A stretch of DNA of 64,000 nucleotides from Dendrobium chrysotoxum (GCA_019925795.1 CM034314.1:76132780-76196779), one strand, 5' to 3'; positions 38,891 to 51,032 are shown, counted from the stretch's first letter. The notes: generated by a model not told the origin, from the letters alone. Numbers and translations are program-made.

Positions 38891-39539
38891 AAAATCGTGC
38901 CTTGTTCTTTGCAACCTTTTGTAACCTCATTTCTAAAGTATATTTGTCCAATTAAATAGTAATATTTCTCTCTTGTCAGTTTTTACAAAGAAAAATATTA
39001 GCAAATAATATAGCATGGGGTGTCAATAATTGATATGATCAAGCAAATTTGGATTGAGTTCCGGGTTTCAAAATTCCGACCCATTTAATCAGTAGATCGG
39101 GTTCGAGTTGACACTATGAAACTTGATGGTAACCTTTTTAATTATTTTTTAAAATTTTTTTGCTTATTTCTATGTTTTTTATTTTTGATTAATTAACCAA
39201 AACTCCATAATGGACTAGTTACATTTTTTTTAAAATAAAAATGGTTATTAAACTTTTTTTAGTAATTTGTAGATAAAATATAAAGCTAGAGAAGAATAAA
39301 AGATGGATGTTCTGTGATGGCAAAGAAAATTTATTATTCATAGTACCACTTTATTGATTACTATAACTAACTTGTGGATCTTATAATGTATATCTTCTAT
39401 AGCTAGGATATGATAGTATGACAAGACATAACATATAAACTGATCATATAATATTCTACATTATTCATGATATATGTGCATAAACTAATTTATAATGCTA
39501 GATGATGTGCATAGGTGAAATATTTATTAATTTGACTTT

Positions 39540-39672
39540 TTTTTTATATTTAAGTTAATTAAGTCAAATTCATACACATATCACATACACAAGATTAGAA
39601 TCCAATACCTCTTAGTTGATAGTCAAAGCTCCTAATCAACAGATCATGACGAGCTGCATTTTGACGACTAAA
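39540..39672 (-). mobile_element. Degenerate SINE-like repeat
   Basis: On the minus strand gagctttgactatcaactaa, then gaggtattggattctaat resembles a decayed tRNA-like A/B-box arrangement, followed by a tail gaatttgacttaattaac and poly-A. The tail part recurs at 63965-64000. Confidence 0.4.
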
Positions 39673-39737
39673 ATATCTTATTAATTCTTCGGATTGATCA
39701 AACCCTAACATATTTATATCTTAGAATTGATCTTATG

Positions 39738-41035
39738 TGAAATTAATGAGGGTGTTACTAGGGCTTCTAAGCCTAACCCTTGCTTAGTCAACTTGGTAGC
39801 TAGTTCTAATGTTTCTCCTAATTCTAATGTTGATGTCTGTGATGGTGAAGTTGCAGTTTTTGATGATTTTGTCCCTCTAGACCATGGGGACTGAGAGGTT
39901 GTTAACCCTGTGGGTGGACTCATGCCTGTTGAGAGTGGTGAGGTTCGTAATGCTTTGGATACTCCCGCTCGTCTTAGTGCTTCTTTTCCGGATGATGTTA
40001 ATCATGTGGCTAAAAATATTGATAGTCCAATTTGTGTTGATGATGTGGCAAATTCTGGTGATATTTTAATTTTTTTTGTTTTTGTTTCTGGGGGTGGTGG
40101 AGCTGTGGTCTCTGCTAGCCCTGTTGCAATTGGGGTTGAATTGGACTCTAGGGACTTGGTTTCCGCTTCTGTTGAGCCACCTTTGGATTTATTGGAACTG
40201 ATTATATCAAATGTGCCTTTTATTGATGTTCCTGTTGCGCGTATCTCTAATGATGCTTTAAAGTCTCATCTGGCGGTTAACTTGGGTGGTTTTGACGTGG
40301 ATCAAAATGATTGGCTTGATGAGTCCTTTTTTTCTCCTTATGCAGATGATTTGGATGGGCTGGAGGATAATGATCATGCAGTGCATAACTTGAATGTAAG
40401 CTGCATCGTTGAATAAGCTTTTGCCTTGGGGGTGGCAAACATTGTAGGAGAAAACATAAAATGAAGTAGGCTGTTTTTTTTTTCTGCAGTTGTCTTCTTC
40501 TGGGTTGTCTTCTGTTTTTTGGGTTTCCGAGTTGTGGTGCTTGCCAGTTGTGGATCTCTTTGTTTGTGATTGGTTTGGTTTATCTTTGGTTGAGGGTCTA
40601 TCTCTTGCTGGATTGCCTTTGGGGTTTGGTTTGGCTGGGCTGTTTGGTTAGGGGGTTGCTGATATTTTTCTTTTCCTCTTGTGAGTTCTTTTTTGGTTGT
40701 CCTGTGGTGGGTTTCTTCCTATGGGCATTTTCTGTTTGCTTTCTTTGTGCAGACTAGCTTCATGATCAAGATGCTATTGTTTATGGTCAAGTTACTGACC
40801 TCCTGGGGGTGGATGCTTGGTTGTCCTCTGTCCTTCTTTTCAGTGGCTTTTTTAGTGGTTTGCCTTATTTTCCTTTTGTTTTTTTCTTGTGCTTTTGATT
40901 GTATTAGGTAGAATCGTGGCCCATAGGTTTTATTTCAATCATTATATTTTTAGAGGGTTGTGATTCATTAAGATCTTATAATTTTACTTTATATTAACGC
41001 GCAGGCCTCTATTGTGGGTTTTTATCAAAAAAAAA
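39738..41035 (+). mobile_element. LINE-derived insertion with ORF1 remnant
   Basis: An 8-bp direct repeat (atcttatg) flanks the element at 39730-39737 and 41036-41043, and the 3' end is a run of about 10 A. The ORF at 39910-40416 (168 codons, stop-free) is acidic near its end (QNDWLDESFFSPYADDLDGL), as in plant LINE ORF1 C-termini; homologous codons extend upstream to about 39745 across one stop. The T/G-rich stretch 40420-41020 resembles a LINE 3' UTR. No ORF2 (endonuclease/RT) is present, so ORF1 and the 3' end are joined by a large internal deletion, or the element is non-autonomous. Confidence 0.6.
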
Positions 41036-41401
41036 ATCTTATGCTCAATCATGAATACAAACTCAAATCAAAATTTGATTTGTATAGATGGAGCTTTAAA
41101 TTCAACCATAATAATTTAGATTGAGGCAAACTTCAAGCGATCAAATTTTGATTTTCTTTAAATAATTTATTATACCTTTTTTTATTGAATATTGAGCGGT
41201 ATATCATAAAATATGTTCATTCGACATTGTAGACATAATCACCTCTCTTAAGCAAGGAGTTGTAAGTCCTTTCATAACACTATTACACTTTATTCTTCGC
41301 ATTCATATTCTCTATAATTACAAGCCCTCTTTTATCGTTGAGTTTAAAATTCTCTTAAAATAAAAATTATTTTTGATTTTAAATAAATTGAGTTATTTAG
41401 A

Positions 41402-41627
41402 TTTTGTTTGGGACAGTTTAAACTTTTTTTTTTGCTTTTTAAAGCTCCTTTCTCAACCACAGTTTCAAAAATATTTTTTTCAAAAACAGCTTTCTAAAGA
41501 CAAAAATTGAAATAATTGAGAAAAAAATGTATTCCAAAAAAATGTATTTCAAACACATTATTTTTTTACTAATAGCTTTTCTTACTACAAAAATAGTCGA
41601 AAGTTATTCCAAACAAAGCCTTCATCA
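41402..41627. mobile_element. Enlarged hairpin MITE
   Basis: Outer ends match the family: gattttgtttgggacagt at the left and gttattccaaacaaagcc at the right. The middle is longer (about 225 bp) and rich in A/T. Confidence 0.6.
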
Positions 41628-42205
41628 GAATTGAATAGTTGAATTTGATAACATAATAATTGAAGATAATTTAAATTCACACTCTCTATGTGTGATTGGG
41701 TGGCCCACCAACTCTAGAAAATTTGTTTTTACATATGAAGTGATAAATCATAAAATATATGATTTAAATATCTAATTTTTAGATAATAATATTCTTACTA
41801 CTACTAAGACTTGTCCCTTACCATTGAAGAGAATTCAAATTCATATTCCTTAGATGTGATTGGGTAGATGGGCACACCAACCACATTAATTATAGAGGAT
41901 TCAAATTTCATATTCTCTAATGTGATTAACAAAATGAAAAAAAAAAACTTTCCAAGTCACACTTAAATAATTTCATATATTTTTTAATTCTAGTTATTTA
42001 GTTTAGCTTGGTACTTCACATTTATTTTTTTATTTTTTAGTTGAAGAAGTTCACATCAACATTTTGCAATATTACATTTGATTAAGACAAATAATACACT
42101 TCATATAATTTTCCATTTGCATGTATATGATAAATGCACTTGACAATAATCACATCATGTTTAATTAGTAAGATTCTTGACACCGGCGCACATAAGAAGC
42201 TATAC

Positions 42206-42664
42206 TTAGAAGTGCGATTGAGTCAAGTCGATTTGTGAATCAGCTTGGGCTCAACTTGATAAATGATCATGAACTAAGTTTGATGAGTTAACAAGCTAAT
42301 TTTAGATAGCCCCCACTTGACTTGTCAGCTCGTGAGTTGAGTTATTTAAAATGTTAGTATTAAACACACTTAAATTATATAAAATTGAATAAGTTTAGTA
42401 TAAAGTTGTTAGACATATTTAAAAGTTGTATTTTTCTTCCTTATTTAAGTGATTTCTTTTTATTTCTTATTTAAATTCTTATTCTTTTTATCATATTATT
42501 ATAGTGATTGCTTGAATAAGAATGTTTTTTCTCTCTTTTATAAGCCGGCTAGTTAGCGGACTCAAAATCACAAATTAAGCTAGAGCTCTAGCTCATATTC
42601 AATTAATTAATTAAGCTCAAGCTAAGAGCAGCTCGAGCTTGCCTCAACTCATTTACACATCTAG
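42206..42664. mobile_element. hAT-like foldback repeat
   Basis: The left end ttagaagtgcgattgagtca and the inverted right end ctagatgtgtaaatgagttg are similar, with further inverted gctcgagctt/agcttgggctc motifs inside. The 8-bp flanks (gctatact and gcaataat) match only partly. Such agctcgagcttg foldbacks are common in plant genomes; I classify it only tentatively. Confidence 0.45.
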
Positions 42665-43622
42665 CAATAATCATATTGGTTAAATAAAAGAAATATTACT
42701 ATTTTACTTATATTAAAACACTTAATTATCTAATTTTCTCCGCTCAACAAAACATGGCTAATTTTCCTTGAGATTAGTGTTGTATAAATATATATATGTC
42801 CATATAGGCAATTTGCAGGTGTCTCTTCAAGTTCTAGTTTATAGAACTTGGCTAGGGAGAACACGCCATGCAAAGCAAGCGTTGCCTTGTAGAGAAGTTG
42901 CTAGCACCAACCTGTGAGCAAGCAACCACTTCCCCCTATAGAAATCACATTATACAAACTTGCCCTTAGAGATCAAACTTAGGATTCAATCATCCTCAAT
43001 GGGATCCTCCAAAAGGACTAGACTAGATCAATCTTTACCATAAATGAGAATTACTCTAACAAAACTTGCTCTCTCGCAGCAGTAACTACAACCTGTAGGG
43101 CCACCAGCCTATCATAGATGTCCTCGCTCAAGCTATAAGAAGGGCACACCTATGAAGCCTAGGACTACTTTTACATTGACATAAATCATTCATGACGTAC
43201 AACCACTTCCACTCAGGATACTTTTCCATGTTCCTAAGGATTTGCCTTTACACCCTTGCCATATATGTTAGGTATAGAAGATTCACCTAAGGTACTCACC
43301 TCTAAACACTCACTCATGGTACTTATCTATAAGGACTCACCTAAGGTACTCATCTGAGAGGAGGGGGCACGATAGAGATAGGAGTCAATGTGTAGATCAT
43401 CCAACTAATTCACATATTTATATTAGTCAATATTGGTTATATCATCTAGTATTTTTATTATTTATTCTAGGTGTAACTTTTTTGTAGCCCTCTTAATCAT
43501 ATAAATAATGGGTGAAGAGACATATTTTGAACTTCAACCTGAGGGGAATACCTATAGATATATTAGAGCTTTCTACTTTCATGCTTACTTAATTCTCTTA
43601 CTTGGTTTTCTTGTTTTAATAT
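42665..43622. other. Intergenic, possible retroelement debris
   Basis: No ORF of note. 43250-43360 contains a short repeated phrase (cacctaaggtactcac and variants, three times). Origin not recognised. Confidence 0.4.
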
Positions 43623-45802
43623 TGTGATGCCCCAGAATCTAATTTGAAAGAATTATTCATTTATCTTTTAATAAATAACAACCAGAGTTATCTAATATCA
43701 TCTATCAATATCAATAGCAGCAAAAATAAAACAATCAATCAAAATATCAATAAACATCTTTATTCATCCAAAAAAATTATATACAATACTTAGGATCTAT
43801 ATAATCATCACATATCTATCATATCCTGGGTATAAAAGAATAGCTAAAATAAAAAGAACCTGAACATGAAGGAATCATGATCAGTCTCATACTTTTTCTC
43901 CTCTGTCTTGACCTGAAATCATTTAATCACATATAATGAGGTAAAAAGTCCCGTAGGTCACCAAAACCTACAATTGAATTCAAAGCACGCTAAAAGAGCA
44001 ATATGCTTTGTCAACAATCAAATCATAAAAGTAGCATTCATATGATCATTGAATTAGTGTAGAAACAATAAAATTCATATGCAATAGTAGTAGAATCTGT
44101 AAACAGTAAAATATTATGGTATGGAAGCCAGTAAAGTGATAAACCAATATGAGTGTCAAATCTATAATATAATTTTCATATCAATAATAACAATTAGTAC
44201 AGAAATCATATAAAACATCAAATCAAAATATCAGTAAAGACTGTCGAAATCATGTCAATGTAATAAAATTATATAAGAATGCATCCAAACTATCTAAGTA
44301 TTCTATATCACATGCTCAGAATATCACATGCTTAGTATCAATAGAGTAAATTAGTAGTATCAAATAGTATTAGTATCTAAATTAGTAATAATAATAATCT
44401 AGTGGCAGGAGTAGTAGAATAATACAATAATAGTAAATTCATGTAGTAATAAAAAAATCTATATAATAATAAGAATAATACCTCAAGAATATGTATTTTA
44501 GTAGTCACACTAAACAAGTAAGAAGTCCTGACTATCATAGTATTTTTCAGTATTATATCAGTATCAATAAACTGTTGGCTCAGTAAATAGAGTCGTCACT
44601 CTTTGTCTGTCGACACAGTAATCATCTCATTATAACTCACAATCAGTGCATCACATAAATCAGTAGAGGATAACACCAAATCACAATATTTAAAAGAAAA
44701 TCCGTCAGCCCATCATCCTGTATAGGTCAATTTGTCTCTAACCAATTGGTCAACAAGTCTTTACTTGTCTTTTATACACATATTACTATCACAACACTAT
44801 AATAATAATCGCAATCACATATCAATATTCATTTTTAATGTATTATAGTAAATGAAATATAATTGAGCTTAATTCAGAAAGTGTCAAAATGTCTTAACGG
44901 TAGACAACAAAAATCATACTGAACAGAAATTCACATTTTTAGAATTTAACCAAATTATCATACTTCGTATAAAATAATATTCTAGAGCTTTAGTTGAACT
45001 AAATCACTATTTTTAGACGTCAAAATAAATTTTTGAGTAGGCAAAAAATACTGTATTTTCAAAATTACCCTATGAAAAATTTTAAATAAATACTTAAAAT
45101 ATTTATAATCTCAATATCTATAATATATAAAAAGTTACATAGTAAAAGTTTTATCAATACAAAATTAATCTTATTTTTCGGTAGTGAAAGCATAAATTTG
45201 ATCAAAAAATATCAAAAATATAAAATCTTTGAAATTAGAAATAGGGTAAAGATTTCTTACAGTGAGACGAGCAAATCTCCCAACAGGCTTGACATACAAA
45301 AATTATTCCGCGACCTCCAAATCTAAGCTTTTCTTTTCTCTCTCCTCACTTTCCCTCTTAAATTCCTTTTTTTATTTCTCTCTTAGCCAAATGCTTAGGG
45401 TGAGTAAATGGCTTTTTATTGAATATATTAGTGCTTTAAGATATTTTAATTAAAATAATAATTTAATATTATATAATTAATTTAATCAATTTTTTTCAAT
45501 ATAAATTCATATAAATCATTTAAGGACTTTAAAAATTATAGAAAAATATCCATAAAAATCATTTTATTTAAAAAATATTGGTAAAATTGGTTTGCAAAAA
45601 GGACACATATTAGTCCCGATATTCTCACTTATACTGACAGGTGTCAATTTTTTAAGAATTTTCACATGCGCCCAAAATTACAAAAAAATTTATGCAAGTA
45701 AAATACTATAATAACAATGCTATGACGAAGAAGGTTTACGATTTAGAGTTATAATAACATCAAAAAAATTTATTTATCTGGGATAAAATACGGGCTATTA
45801 CA
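43623..45802 (-). mobile_element. Solo LTR, family A (minus orientation)
   Basis: Read on the minus strand it begins TGTAATAGCCCG (45802) and ends GGGGCATCACA (43623). Blocks such as 44500-44620 are reverse complements of 30760-30880 in the plus-oriented solo LTR. Flanks aatat and aatac agree at 4 of 5 bases, a decayed TSD. Length is 2180 bp. More diverged than a fresh insertion. Confidence 0.8.
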
Positions 45803-46140
45803 AATACACCAATGACTTATTAGTAAGATCGAGTATTATTCATGAACAAATTTAGATCTTACTCATATAGTCCATAAGATCATAAATAAGCACTAATTTC
45901 AATACAAATCGAAGGATATTCAAATCAATTTAAGGCTAACTTTCAAAAACCAATTTATTTTAAATTTAAATTAAGAAAGGGCTCAAATACACTTAAATTC
46001 AGGGATCATACAAAGTTTCACATAAGAGGTGACTTGCCCACCATGTGGTGGAAGTCACCAGACACATGTTGAATTTGCTTTTTTATTTTTCTTCCTTTTA
46101 AGAAAATTGAGAACTAGCCGTTGGGAGCTCTTCCCAGCCC

Positions 46141-46149
46141 CAATATAAG
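46141..46149. repeat. 9-bp target-site duplication, left
   Basis: caatataag is identical to 50569-50577, directly outside the TIRs of the MULE. Confidence 0.88.
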
Positions 46150-46325
46150 GAAAAATTATTCAGTGCGGACATCGGACGTAGCTCTACATCCGCATGCCAA
46201 TAAAATCGCACCATGTAGCACCCCGACGACCCGAGGACCCGACTCGATGAAAACTCAAAATTTAGCACGTGCTTTTCCAAATTACCACGCGGCCCGACGA
46301 CCCGACCCAAATCAGACGCGGAAAT
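46150..46325 (+). repeat. MULE left TIR
   Basis: It pairs with 50397-50568 in inverted orientation. It is GC-richer than surrounding DNA and contains cgtagctctacatcc and cgacgacccgaggacccga. Confidence 0.88.
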
Positions 46326-46654
46326 TTACTTTTTAATGAAAAGAGACCTGCGGGTTACTATCAAAAATTCAAAATCGAGGCTTTTTAGTTTCTCTTGTCT
46401 CAACAGCGATTCATCTTCGTCCGAAGCTCCTTTGTTTGCTCATCACTATCGGTGTTGAAGCCATGCCAAGGTTCGTATTTTGTTACGAGGACAAAAGTAC
46501 TTTTTCCAACTAGATATGTTGGTTCTATTTTCCTGTAAATCAAATATTTAGGTTTAGGGTTTCGAACAAAATATGCTGTTGTAAAATTATTTTCTCGCGT
46601 ATTCGTATTACAGAATGTATGTTAGAAATAGGATTTTTATGCTCAGTACCATCA

Positions 46655-47200
46655 TGTACCGAGCAGCGGTACACAGGTATATAGAGGTTTCAAATATTGT
46701 TAAATATTTCTAACAGATGCGTATTAGGGATTCTATGTGGGTTATGACCATAATTTTCCTCTTAATATCATTGAACTCACATTACGGATGCTCGGTACCG
46801 AGTGCTTGCAGTTACCGCTCGGTACAGTACCTCTTGGTACTGATCGGTACCGCTCGGTACATCAATTCAGTACCTCTCGGTACCGCTCAGTACCGTTTGA
46901 TATCGATCTCTTGTGGTTACCACTAAGCACCTCAACTCAATACCTCTTGGTACCACTCGGTACCGCTCGGTACCGAGGACTTGCGGTTACCGCTCAGTAC
47001 CTCAACTCAGTACCTCTCGATACTTATCGGTACTGCTCAGTATCGAGCGCTTGTCATTACCGCTGAGTACCTCAACTCAGTACCTCTCGGTACTGCTCGA
47101 TATTACTCGGTACCGAGCGCTTGCGGTTATCGCTTGGTACCTCAACTCAGTACCTCTTGGTACTAATTAGTACCGCTCAGTACCTCTCAATACCAACTAT
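46655..47200. repeat. GGTACC-rich subterminal array (left)
   Basis: Many copies of cggtaccgctcggtacc-like words lie in units of about 60-65 bp (ctcaactcagtacctctcgg, then gcgcttgcggttaccgct). GGTACC and CGGTACCG are palindromic. The reading frames through it (up to 109 codons, full of SVPLGTxRY) are products of the repeat. Confidence 0.85.
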
Positions 47201-47242
47201 GTCTAGCTTTGTATACTTATTCTCATTCATAATTTTATAGGG

Positions 47243-48062
47243 ATATTCTCCAAAGATTCATTTTTATTGTAGAACTTTAACTTTTAGAGAAGTTTGCAAT
47301 CATTTGGTCAGTACATTCGGCCAACAATTCATTGATAGATTGAGGCAGCTGCACATTAATGGTTATAGCTCCATTCCATTAAAATGTTCCCCTCATGCAT
47401 ATATTGCTGACCAAGTGGGATATCCGAGAGCAGTGTTTTATTATCTAAGGATGAACGTTATAATTCATAGCAGATGAGGTTGCTCTTATAATTGAATTAC
47501 CCAACAGAGGTACTGAATTTGTCTCGAGAGGTGCTAGATTAAGTGGGAAAACAGCCAATGATATTAGACATGAGATTGAAACTCTTGAGGATTCTACTCC
47601 ACTTGACGATATTGTGAAGGAATTCATAATTTTCTCAAACCTTTTCTTTCCCATGGCTAACTTCCGGACACCTACTAGAATCCTAAGTGTTTCTGGCAAT
47701 GTTGATGAATTTTTAACTTTCAACTAGCCAGCATCCATTAGAGAATTCTTTGTGGCAGAATTCCATGCAATTGCCAGGAAGAATTACAAAGGCAGCCCCT
47801 GGGATATATTAATGGATTTATAATTATTGTAATTGTGAGTCAATAAATAATGTGGATTAATTTTTTTACTGTGAAATCTCAATCAATTTAGTTGGCTAAC
47901 ATCTTTTACTAAATAAATGCATATTTCGATTCTAGAGTACACAAGACTCCACGCACCAGTTGATGATTAGGCTTGACCACATTTTATTCGTTGGGACAGC
48001 CATATTATGTACACCGAGAAAGAGGAGACCAAATTATTTGCAGACCTTGACAATGTACAAGT
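47243..48062 (+). pseudogene. Degenerate plant-mobile-domain/DUF1985-like gene in the MULE
   Basis: After ttttatag|ggatattctcc the frame reads YSPKIHFYCRTLTFREVCNH and continues to about 47460. A second block starts after catagcag: DEVALIIELPNRGTEFVSRG, then VKEFIIFSNLFFPMANFRTP, then FLTFN*PASIREFFVAEFHA with an in-frame stop where Trp is expected. A donor-like attgtgagtc near 47836 and an acceptor cgattctag near 47935 lead to YTRLHAPVDD and FIRWDSHIMYTEKEE, again with stops. The pattern resembles plant proteins of the mobile-domain/DUF1985 type often found in MULEs; this naming is tentative. It is non-functional. Confidence 0.5.
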
Positions 48063-48334
48063 ACTCATTGTAGATGTAGTGTTATTCATTTTGCATTGAG
48101 CTCATCATGACAAACAATCTTCTGTAGATAGTCCAGCATTTCGAAGGAGTTACAGAAGAGTGGAGAACATTATTAGAGAATTCTCCCATTCTTTCTTTAG
48201 TGAGAACTTCAACTCCACCTCATACGTAACTCGATCTTCAAGTCCCTCGCCACCCGAGCCCCCAAAGCTCCCCCAAGGCCCTCAATCCATGTAGCTCCCC
48301 CAGAGCTCGTATTTATGCACATTCCACCGACACC

Positions 48335-49745
48335 CTATAAGAACTCTTCTTCAAAAAATGTATACAATTTTCTGAAATAAAATCGGGCGGCTTGCTTTAG
48401 TATTGGGTTGCTTTTTCTTAAAGGTTGTATCTCAGACTGGCTATATCTGAAATCTTCTTCTTGCTTATTCTGACGCCAAGTCTTCATCAACTTCTCTAAG
48501 CCCAGGAAATAATAAGTTATACAACTTGTTGGCTTCGAAATGCCATGGCACATATTGCTAGTGGACTCACTACATTGTGTAGAAAGAATGTCAAGATTAA
48601 AATAATTCTTGTTGAATGTTATTGACCACTTTTTCATAATTCTATAAGGCTCTTTCAACCAGTCATGACTCTGGAGGTCCCCTTCAGTGATCATTTTAGC
48701 TTAGGTTCTCTCGAAGTCATCATCAGAATCATACTTTCTTAAACACCTATAAAATAAGCCTCTGACTTTGTTGTTGCTATTGAAGCACCACACCTTGGAA
48801 GGAGCTTTCTTGCTGATATGCCATAGGCACAACCTATATCATGTTAGAGGTAATACAACTTCTATTGCCCTAGTCATTGTCTGATCCTGATCAGTAAATA
48901 TCGTTATGAGATATTTATCACCCATTATTTATAAAAATATTCTAAATAACCAGATAAATGAATTTATTGTCTCCTCTAATAAAAAAGTCACCCATAATAG
49001 AATATTCTGCCAATGATTATTAACTCCAACAAAGAGTGCACAAGCTAAATTATATTTGTTAAGCCTATAGTTAGTATAAAAGATTATCACATCCCCAAAA
49101 CAGTCATAATCTATTCTCCCCAACCCATCAACCTAAAAAAATTAACAATATATCATCCTCATCAATTTGGACATCCTATGCAAATAAGTTGTCATGAATT
49201 AGTCGTTCTTTAAATAGTTTAATTAGGGAATTCGTGTCCTCATTCTCAAACTTCTCTCTTTTTTATTGTAGTTATATGTATCCCTCTTAGAGATTCCCAC
49301 ATTTCATATATCTCCAACTTTATCGGATAGGTAGGTAAATACATCAACTGTTTTTATCCCAGCTTCTATCATTGATTTAAGAACATATATTTTCTAATCG
49401 CTAATGTGCCTGTAAGATCTAAGCAAATGTTGATATTCCGGCCTAGCTAATTCGTGATTGTGGCTCTCAATGGATTTTTGCACCATCTAAACTCCATCTT
49501 AAGTCACTACAAATCTAATCATAGCTAGACACCTGTTTCTAGTGTTTGATATTTTGATTTCGTATTTAAGTTAATGCCCATCTTGAATCCAGCTTTCGAA
49601 CAAACAAAGTTTTTTAATTTTATTGTCCTCAAATTAGGCCAGTAACAATGATATTCTTTCTAAACACTAAAACCAAGATTATGAGCATAATTGCAATACA
49701 TATCATATGCTTCCTTCTCCGTTATAAACACCTTGTGTACAAGAA
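48335..49745 (-). pseudogene. FAR1-related MULE transposase, broken
   Basis: Homology to the FAR1/FHY3 family runs along the minus strand across several frames. The FAR1 DNA-binding start EKEAYDMYCNYAHNLGFSV is at 49720-49660, then KNFVCSKAGFK near 49590, PEYQHLLRSYRHISD near 49420 and SMIEAGIKTVDVFTYLSDK near 49350. The MULE domain has DYDCFGDVIIFYTNYRLNKY and FVGVNNHW (49115-49020), TDQDQTM and YRLCLWHISKKAPSK (48900-48790), ILSTQCSES and KQAARFYFRK ending FEEEFL (48690-48335). The first catalytic Asp (DTTY) is Tyr (codon 49078-49076). Many stops and frameshifts occur, and the C-terminal SWIM zinc finger is absent. It cannot make an active transposase. Confidence 0.85.
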
Positions 49746-49784
49746 ACACATAATTAACATTCTGATATAAACATAGCAGTACAA

Positions 49785-50050
49785 AAAAAATCAGCGGTAC
49801 AAAGAGGAACCGATTGGCACAACTGCTTCTCGGTACCGAGAGCAATACCGAGAAGAGGTACGGGGAAGCTAATATGCTAATTTTCTCGATATAAACATGG
49901 AAGTACACAAAAACCAGTGGTACACAGCGAAATCGATTCGCACAACTGCTTATCGGTACCAGGGTCAGTACCGCCAAGCGGTACTGCTCGGTATTGAGAA
50001 GGGGTACCAAGAAGCAGTACTGCTCGGTACTGATAAGGATACCTAGAAGC
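49785..50050. repeat. GGTACC-rich subterminal array (right)
   Basis: It mirrors the left array with gcggtactgctcggtac, gaagcagtactgctcggtac and tcggtaccgagagcaatac words. It partly overlaps the apparent upstream region of the FAR1-like pseudogene, so it may have been its 5' flank or promoter. Confidence 0.8.
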
Positions 50051-50396
50051 GATTCCCAGAAGCATCACACAGAAGAAGTAGATAGAGCAACATAAAAGAG
50101 TTACGCACATAGTTACATTCTCAAATCAGAAATTGTAAAACCTCTTCAGAGTTAAAAACTTACCGATAATATCCCAGACTTATCTCATGTATTTTGTTGT
50201 GGTAAGTCTTCCTGAATGTTTTGGGTCTCTTCCATCTCCTTGTACGATTCGACGTCATCCAAAGAGATTTCCATCTTCATATCCTCTTCCTCCATGTTCT
50301 TTCTCAGCTCTCTTCTATGGAGAAATCATGTCTCATGTGACAAAAATATTCCTTCAATGTTATAAAACCTAAAAAAACACTCGTTTCTTTTGAATT

Positions 50397-50568
50397 TTTG
50401 CGTCTGATCCGAGTCGGGTCGTCTGGCCGCGCAATAATTTGGAAAGCACGTGCTAAATTTTGAGTTTTCATCGAGTTGGGTCCTCGGGTCGTCAGGACGC
50501 TACGTGGAGTCATTTTATTGGCATCTGGATGTAGAGCTACGTTCTGAGTCCACACCCAATAATGTTTC
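50397..50568 (-). repeat. MULE right TIR
   Basis: Inverted copy of 46150-46325, including tagcacgtgct and cgagtcgggtcgtctgg. Differences from the left TIR are scattered point changes. Confidence 0.88.
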
Positions 50569-50577
50569 CAATATAAG
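50569..50577. repeat. 9-bp target-site duplication, right
   Basis: caatataag, identical to 46141-46149. Confidence 0.88.
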
Positions 50578-50907
50578 CCCCCATTCACCCTCTAATCCCC
50601 CCTTTCCACCCTCTTTCACTCTCATTCTCAAATCTAAAATTTTCATGGAGATTTCATAATATTTTCATAGGGATTTCGCAACTTTAAAGCAATTATTGGT
50701 GTCAACCTCATTTGCACACTTGAAATTATGATTTATGCCTTCAACATCAATATGAATGAAATATATAGACCTATTTAAATTTAGAAATTTATGAGTTTAG
50801 GATTAAAATTATATATATAGCAGAGTCATGCATAAAGGATGATATTAGAAATACCTTAGTGCTCTTGAATAAGCATCGATTCTAAGGATTAAAGCTTCTA
50901 ACTACTT

Positions 50908-51032
50908 AGGCTTTATTTGATACGATTTTCTTACTACTTCTTAAAGCAGCTTTTTAGTACAAAAAAAATAATTTTTGTACTAAAAAATAGCTTTAAGAAG
51001 TAGTAAAAAGCCGTCGCAAGTGAAACCTTAAT
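50908..51032. mobile_element. Tourist-like hairpin MITE
   Basis: It runs from taggctttatttgatacg to gccgtcgcaagtgaaacctta; the inner arms aaagcagctttttagtac and gtactaaaaaatagcttt pair well. Confidence 0.75.

Larger units (their letters stand above)
46150..50568. mobile_element. Complete but inactive Mutator-like element (MULE)
   Basis: Terminal inverted repeats of about 170 bp (46150-46325 and 50397-50568) start gaaaaattattcagtgcgga and gaaacattattgggtgtgga and include long blocks such as gacgacccgaggaccc. A perfect 9-bp TSD flanks them, the length diagnostic for Mutator elements. The element is 4.42 kb. It contains a degenerate FAR1-type transposase (minus), a degenerate second gene (plus) converging on it, and GGTACC-rich arrays inside each TIR. 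Confidence 0.92.

Noticed and set aside
46737..47170. ORFs of 85-109 codons rich in SVPLGTxRY
   Set aside because: They are three frames through the GGTACC repeat array of the MULE, not genes.
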